This document shows positions 12,536-15,404 of a stretch of 15,404 bases of DNA, piece after piece. The position numbers and the translations under genes are program-made. Position 1 is the stretch's first letter. Each line of letters starts with the position of its first letter. Under the pieces are notes generated by a model. It did not search any database, was not told where the DNA came from, and saw nothing but the letters and a program-made list of their open reading frames with translations. Location: the NCBI GenBank assembly GCA_903895005.1, contig CAITSH010000300.1, forward strand, positions 1-15,404. The letters are read 5' to 3'. This DNA comes from an uncultured Pseudomonadota bacterium (GTDB taxonomy: Bacteria > Pseudomonadota > Gammaproteobacteria > Burkholderiales > SG8-39).

Positions 12536-14032
12536 CTACCGGGTCGGCCCGGGTATGAAGAAGCTCGACTTTTCCTTTATCGAGAACACCTCGGGCAACA
12601 GGTGATTCTCGTCGTCGCTTGCTTCGATGATGAAGAAAATGCGCTCTGACCCGCGCTTTTCATGCGCGGGTGTTGCGCGTACACGCACCGGGACGCTGAT
12701 CGTTGAAATCGCCTCGATCTGCAGCGGTTGCTTTGCATCGGTGAGTACTTCAATGTCCTCGAGATCATGCGCATCGGCGACCCGCACGAAAAATCGGTGG
12801 GATTTTTCCGTGGTGTTCATGATCTGCAGCCGGTAAACGTTCTCGATTTTTCCGCCTGCGACCTCGCGTCCGAGGCTGGTGCGGTCACGGATCACGTCGA
12901 CTTTTACCGGGACACGCATGAACAGCGCCATGCCCGCGCCGATGATGACCGCCGCCAGTATCGCCGAGTAAACGAGCACGCGCGGCCGTACGGCGTGCGC
13001 CATGATCTGACGGAAATTCCAGCCGTTCTTGAGCGCGTTTTCGGTCGAGTAACGGATGAGCCCCTTTGGGTAGCCCATCTTGTGCATCACCTGGTTGCAG
13101 CCGTCTATGCAAGCGGCACAGCCGATGCACTCGTATTGCAACCCGTTTCGGATGTCGATGCCGGTGGGGCACACCTGTACGCAGATGCCACAGTCGACGC
13201 AATCCCCGAGCCCCAGCGCCTTGTGATCGGCGGAGCGGCTGCGGGCGCTGCGCGCCTCGCCGCGCGCCTTGTCGTAGGTGATGATCATGGTGTCCGGGTC
13301 AAACATTGCGCTCTGGAAGCGCGCGTACGGGCACATGTACTTGCACACCTGCTCGCGCATCCAGCCGGCGTTACCGTAGGTGGCAAGGCTGTAGAACAGT
13401 ACCCAGAAGGTTTCCCAAGATCCCAGCGAAAGGGTAGACATTTCATGCAGCAGCTCGCGTATCGGTGTGAAGTAGCCGACAAACGTAAAGCCGGTCCATA
13501 AGGCGAGGGCAATCCAGACTGCGTGCTTTGCACCCCTGAGCCCGATTTTTCTCGCGCTGAGGGGCTCGCCGTCAAGTCGGATACGGGCGCTGCGGTCGCC
13601 CTCGATCTTGCGCTCGATCCACATGAATATTTCGGTGTAGACGGTCTGTGGGCAGGCGTATCCGCACCAGACCCGTCCGGCAACGGCGGTGAAAAGGAAC
13701 AGGGACAGCGCCGAAATCACCAGCAGCGCCGTGAGGTAGATGAAGTCCTGCGGCCACAGCACCAGACCGAAGATGTAGAACTTGCGTGCGCCCAGGTCAA
13801 ACAGCAGTGCCTGACGGCCGCCCCATTCGAGCCAGGCCGTGCCGTAGAAGGCCAGTTGCGTGCCGATGACAAACAGCAGCCGCCATCCGGCGAACCATCC
13901 GTGCACTGCGCGCGGATGGATTTTTTTCCTAACCTCGTAGAGCGACTGCTCCAGTGTCTCGTCGGCAGCCGGGTTCACCAGTTTTACCGGTATGACTTTG
14001 GGAAGATCCTTGTTGCTCAGTGCGTCGCTCAT
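12536..14032 (-). CDS. ccoG: cbb3 oxidase assembly ferredoxin-like protein CcoG (FixG/RdxA)
   Basis: A 498-residue polytopic inner-membrane iron-sulfur protein; the family is implicated in copper reduction and delivery for cbb3 oxidase assembly. Several transmembrane segments (about 48-68, 87-117, 168-190, 355-373) surround cysteine blocks WCGYACPQT (Cys123, Cys127) and CKYMCPYARFQ (Cys230, Cys234). Two 4Fe-4S motifs follow: Cys278/281/284/288 (CVDCGICVQVCP) and Cys302/305/308/312 (CIGCAACIDGC). A C-terminal FixG-type Ig-like domain occupies about 380-498. I chose the ATG at 14032 because the longer GTG start at 14065 runs into ccoP and adds an unlikely LRRNSHQRQP extension; the Shine-Dalgarno sequence is weak at both. 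It starts 16 bases after ccoP and precedes ccoH by 23. Confidence 0.95.
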   Translation of the reverse strand: MSDALSNKDLPKVIPVKLVNPAADETLEQSLYEVRKKIHPRAVHGWFAGWRLLFVIGTQLAFYGTAWLEWGGRQALLFDLGARKFYIFGLVLWPQDFIYLTALLVISALSLFLFTAVAGRVWCGYACPQTVYTEIFMWIERKIEGDRSARIRLDGEPLSARKIGLRGAKHAVWIALALWTGFTFVGYFTPIRELLHEMSTLSLGSWETFWVLFYSLATYGNAGWMREQVCKYMCPYARFQSAMFDPDTMIITYDKARGEARSARSRSADHKALGLGDCVDCGICVQVCPTGIDIRNGLQYECIGCAACIDGCNQVMHKMGYPKGLIRYSTENALKNGWNFRQIMAHAVRPRVLVYSAILAAVIIGAGMALFMRVPVKVDVIRDRTSLGREVAGGKIENVYRLQIMNTTEKSHRFFVRVADAHDLEDIEVLTDAKQPLQIEAISTISVPVRVRATPAHEKRGSERIFFIIEASDDENHLLPEVFSIKEKSSFFIPGPTR

Positions 14033-14048
14033 TGGCTGCCGCTGGTGG

Positions 14049-14984
14049 CTATTTCGCCGCAGCACCTTTTTTCAGTTCCGGGTGAGACAGGCTGTAGACG
14101 TAGGCGGCGAGGATGTGTACCCGCGCCTCGCCCAAAAAGTCCTTTTGCGCCGGCATGACGTTGTTGCGGCCCTTGGTCACAGTCTCGATGATGGTGGTCT
14201 CAGAGGAGCCGTAGAGCCAGACTTTGTCGGTCAGGTTGGGGGCGCCCAGTTGCTGGTTGCCCTTGCCCTCGGGGCCGTGGCAGGCGGCGCAGTTCTGTGC
14301 GAACAGCGGCTTGCCGCGCACCACGCGGATATCATCGGCGGCAAGGCCGGAGAGTGAACGCACGTAGTGCGCGACGTCCTTGGTGCCTTGGGCGCCGAGT
14401 GCCGCAGCGAGCGGCGGCATGATGCCGTTTCGGCCGTTCAACAGCGTTGCCTTGATCGTGTCCGGTTCGCCACCGTAAAGCCAGTCGCCGTCGGTCAGGT
14501 TGGGGAAGCCGCGGCTGCCGCCGCCGTCCGATGAGTGGCATTGCGCGCAATAGGTAAGGAACAACTTCTGTCCGGCGGCGTTGGCGGCCGGATCCGCCGC
14601 AGCCTGCTTGATGTCCAGCGCTGCAAATTTCTGGAAGACCGGGCCAAACTCTTTTTCTGCGGCGTCCAGCTCGGCCTTGTACTCGCCGGCTGATGTCCAC
14701 TTGCCCGAGCCGGTGTAGGCGCCCAGACCCGGATAGAACCACAGGTAGGCGAGACCGAACACGATGGTGATGTAAAAGAGCCAGATCCACCAGCGCGGCA
14801 GGGGGTTGTTGGCCTCGACGAGGTCTTCGTCCCACACATGCCCCGTGGTTTCGGTGGAGCCGGCCGAGTTGACCGGAATGCGCCGGCTCGAGAGTGCCTT
14901 GAGCAACACCGCGCAGGCGGCAATGCTGATCAGCGTGATGATGGCGACATAGCCGCCCCAGAAGTCGCTGGTGAAATCAGCCAT
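14049..14984 (-). CDS. ccoP: cbb3-type cytochrome c oxidase diheme subunit CcoP
   Basis: A 311-residue membrane-anchored diheme cytochrome c (FixP), which passes electrons to the CcoO/CcoN core of the high-affinity oxidase. Two transmembrane helices are seen (about 11-30 and 65-84), the longer form of CcoP, with the N-terminal motif HVWDEDLVEANNPLPRWW between them. Heme-binding sites are Cys146-x-x-Cys149-His150 (CAQCH) and Cys232-x-x-Cys235-His236 (CAACH), with methionine ligands probably Met189 (NGIMPP) and Met277 (NVMPA). The periplasmic domains run from about 95 to the end. The ATG shares a base with the ccoQ stop (TAATG). The operon order ccoO-ccoQ-ccoP-ccoG-ccoH is classical. Confidence 0.97.
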   Translation of the reverse strand: MADFTSDFWGGYVAIITLISIAACAVLLKALSSRRIPVNSAGSTETTGHVWDEDLVEANNPLPRWWIWLFYITIVFGLAYLWFYPGLGAYTGSGKWTSAGEYKAELDAAEKEFGPVFQKFAALDIKQAAADPAANAAGQKLFLTYCAQCHSSDGGGSRGFPNLTDGDWLYGGEPDTIKATLLNGRNGIMPPLAAALGAQGTKDVAHYVRSLSGLAADDIRVVRGKPLFAQNCAACHGPEGKGNQQLGAPNLTDKVWLYGSSETTIIETVTKGRNNVMPAQKDFLGEARVHILAAYVYSLSHPELKKGAAAK

Positions 14985-15154
14985 TATTTTTTCCCCCGCG
15001 CGTGTTCGGCCGGTTCGTCGTCTTCTTCAAACGGGATCATGGCCGCCTGGTCGAATCCCGACTTGCTGCCCTTGCCATAGGCCCAGGCGAGAATGCCGAT
15101 GAAAATGATGAAGCTGATCACGGTAACGGCTTCGCGAACAATGTTGATGTCCAT
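14984..15154 (-). CDS. ccoQ: cbb3-type cytochrome c oxidase small subunit CcoQ (FixQ)
   Basis: A 56-residue protein, short but typical for CcoQ, which stabilises the cbb3 oxidase, particularly under oxygen. It begins MDINIVREAVTVISFIIF and has one transmembrane helix (about 9-27). Then comes the family motif AWAYGKGSKSGFDQAAMIPF and a charged tail rich in Glu and Asp, ending HARGKK. The TAA stop overlaps the ccoP ATG by one base, and the start at 15154 lies 95 bases after the ccoO stop. No good Shine-Dalgarno sequence is seen before the start. The gap holds a short palindrome, GCGATATCGC. Identity rests on both sequence and position. Confidence 0.95.
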   Translation of the reverse strand: MDINIVREAVTVISFIIFIGILAWAYGKGSKSGFDQAAMIPFEEDDEPAEHARGKK

Positions 15155-15249
15155 AGTGGTTGGCGCAACAGGCTAGGCCTGCTTGCAGTTCCCCCGGTTC
15201 AGAGATAAATGGTTCATGGTGATGAGCGATATCGCCTGAGGTGACGGTT

Positions 15250-15404
15250 TCAGCGTGCGGTCTTGATGGATGTGCCCATGACCTGCAGATAGGCGATGAG
15301 CGCATCCTGCTCGGTTTTGCCGGCCAGGGTCTTGGTCGCACCGGCGACGTCCTCGTCGCTGTACGGGTGGCCTAGAGTACGCAGCACCTTCAGTTTTTTC
15401 TCGA
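15250..15404 (-). CDS. ccoO: cbb3-type cytochrome c oxidase monoheme subunit CcoO, C-terminal end
   Basis: The last 50 residues of CcoO (FixO), the membrane-bound monoheme cytochrome c of the cbb3 oxidase; the rest lies beyond the right edge. The visible part reads LRTLGHPYSDEDVAGA and then DALIAYLQVMGTSIKTAR before TGA (15252-15250), the typical CcoO carboxy end. The CXXCH heme site is not in the window. It is the first of the cluster genes in view, followed by ccoQ after 95 bases. The catalytic subunit gene ccoN should lie further right, along with the operon promoter. Confidence 0.92.
   Translation of the reverse strand, partial: EKKLKVLRTLGHPYSDEDVAGATKTLAGKTEQDALIAYLQVMGTSIKTAR

Noticed and set aside
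14033..14065. GTG start for ccoG at 14065.
   Set aside because: It overlaps the ccoP coding end and adds an atypical basic extension; the ATG at 14032 gives a normal CcoG N-terminus. Not fully decided, since neither has a strong ribosome binding site.

Overview
This window looks like a chromosomal segment of a betaproteobacterium, most likely of the order Burkholderiales. The grounds are high GC (judged by eye), three Bug-family (tripartite tricarboxylate transporter type) periplasmic binding proteins within 7 kb, and a cbb3 oxidase / FNR / HemN respiratory cluster. I cannot name a genus. No rRNA, tRNA, CRISPR array, insertion sequence or phage gene was found. Genes are densely packed and no gap reaches 300 bases.

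Left half (1-7.6 kb), accessory catabolism and uptake. A truncated Bug binding protein (minus strand, running off the left edge) diverges from an AhpD-like carboxymuconolactone decarboxylase family gene. Next comes a three-gene minus-strand operon read from 3122 to 1130, with 4-base stop/start overlaps at both junctions: a Gln-type thiol dioxygenase (3-mercaptopropionate dioxygenase-like), a crotonase-fold protein lacking both canonical catalytic glutamates, and an exported histidine phosphatase. Upstream of it lies an enolase-superfamily gene (mandelate racemase/muconate lactonizing enzyme type) with several non-canonical active-site positions. This gene is divergent from a second Bug protein. 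A third Bug protein and an unrecognised 278-residue protein with a ferritin-like E / ExxH / E / ExxH pattern follow on the plus strand and end at a strong bidirectional terminator.

Right half (7.7-15.4 kb), low-oxygen respiration. A minus-strand run carries the end of ccoO, then ccoQ, ccoP, ccoG, ccoH (fixH), a 98-residue two-helix membrane protein and a universal stress protein. The plus-strand fnr gene is wedged between this run and a minus-strand hemN plus a TauE/SafE-type membrane protein, followed by a second universal stress protein. A palindromic FNR-type box, TTTGACGCAAGTCAAA, sits about 66 bases upstream of that last gene, at class II activator spacing from a -10-like element.

How the parts fit: the right half is a coherent oxygen-limitation module. 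Fnr senses oxygen through an iron-sulfur cluster, cbb3 oxidase is the high-affinity terminal oxidase, CcoG and CcoH assemble it, HemN makes heme without oxygen, and the Usp proteins are probable targets of the same regulon. The left half probably handles small carboxylic acids and thiols. Its most unusual parts are the thiol dioxygenase / degenerate crotonase / exported phosphatase operon and the ferritin-like orphan.
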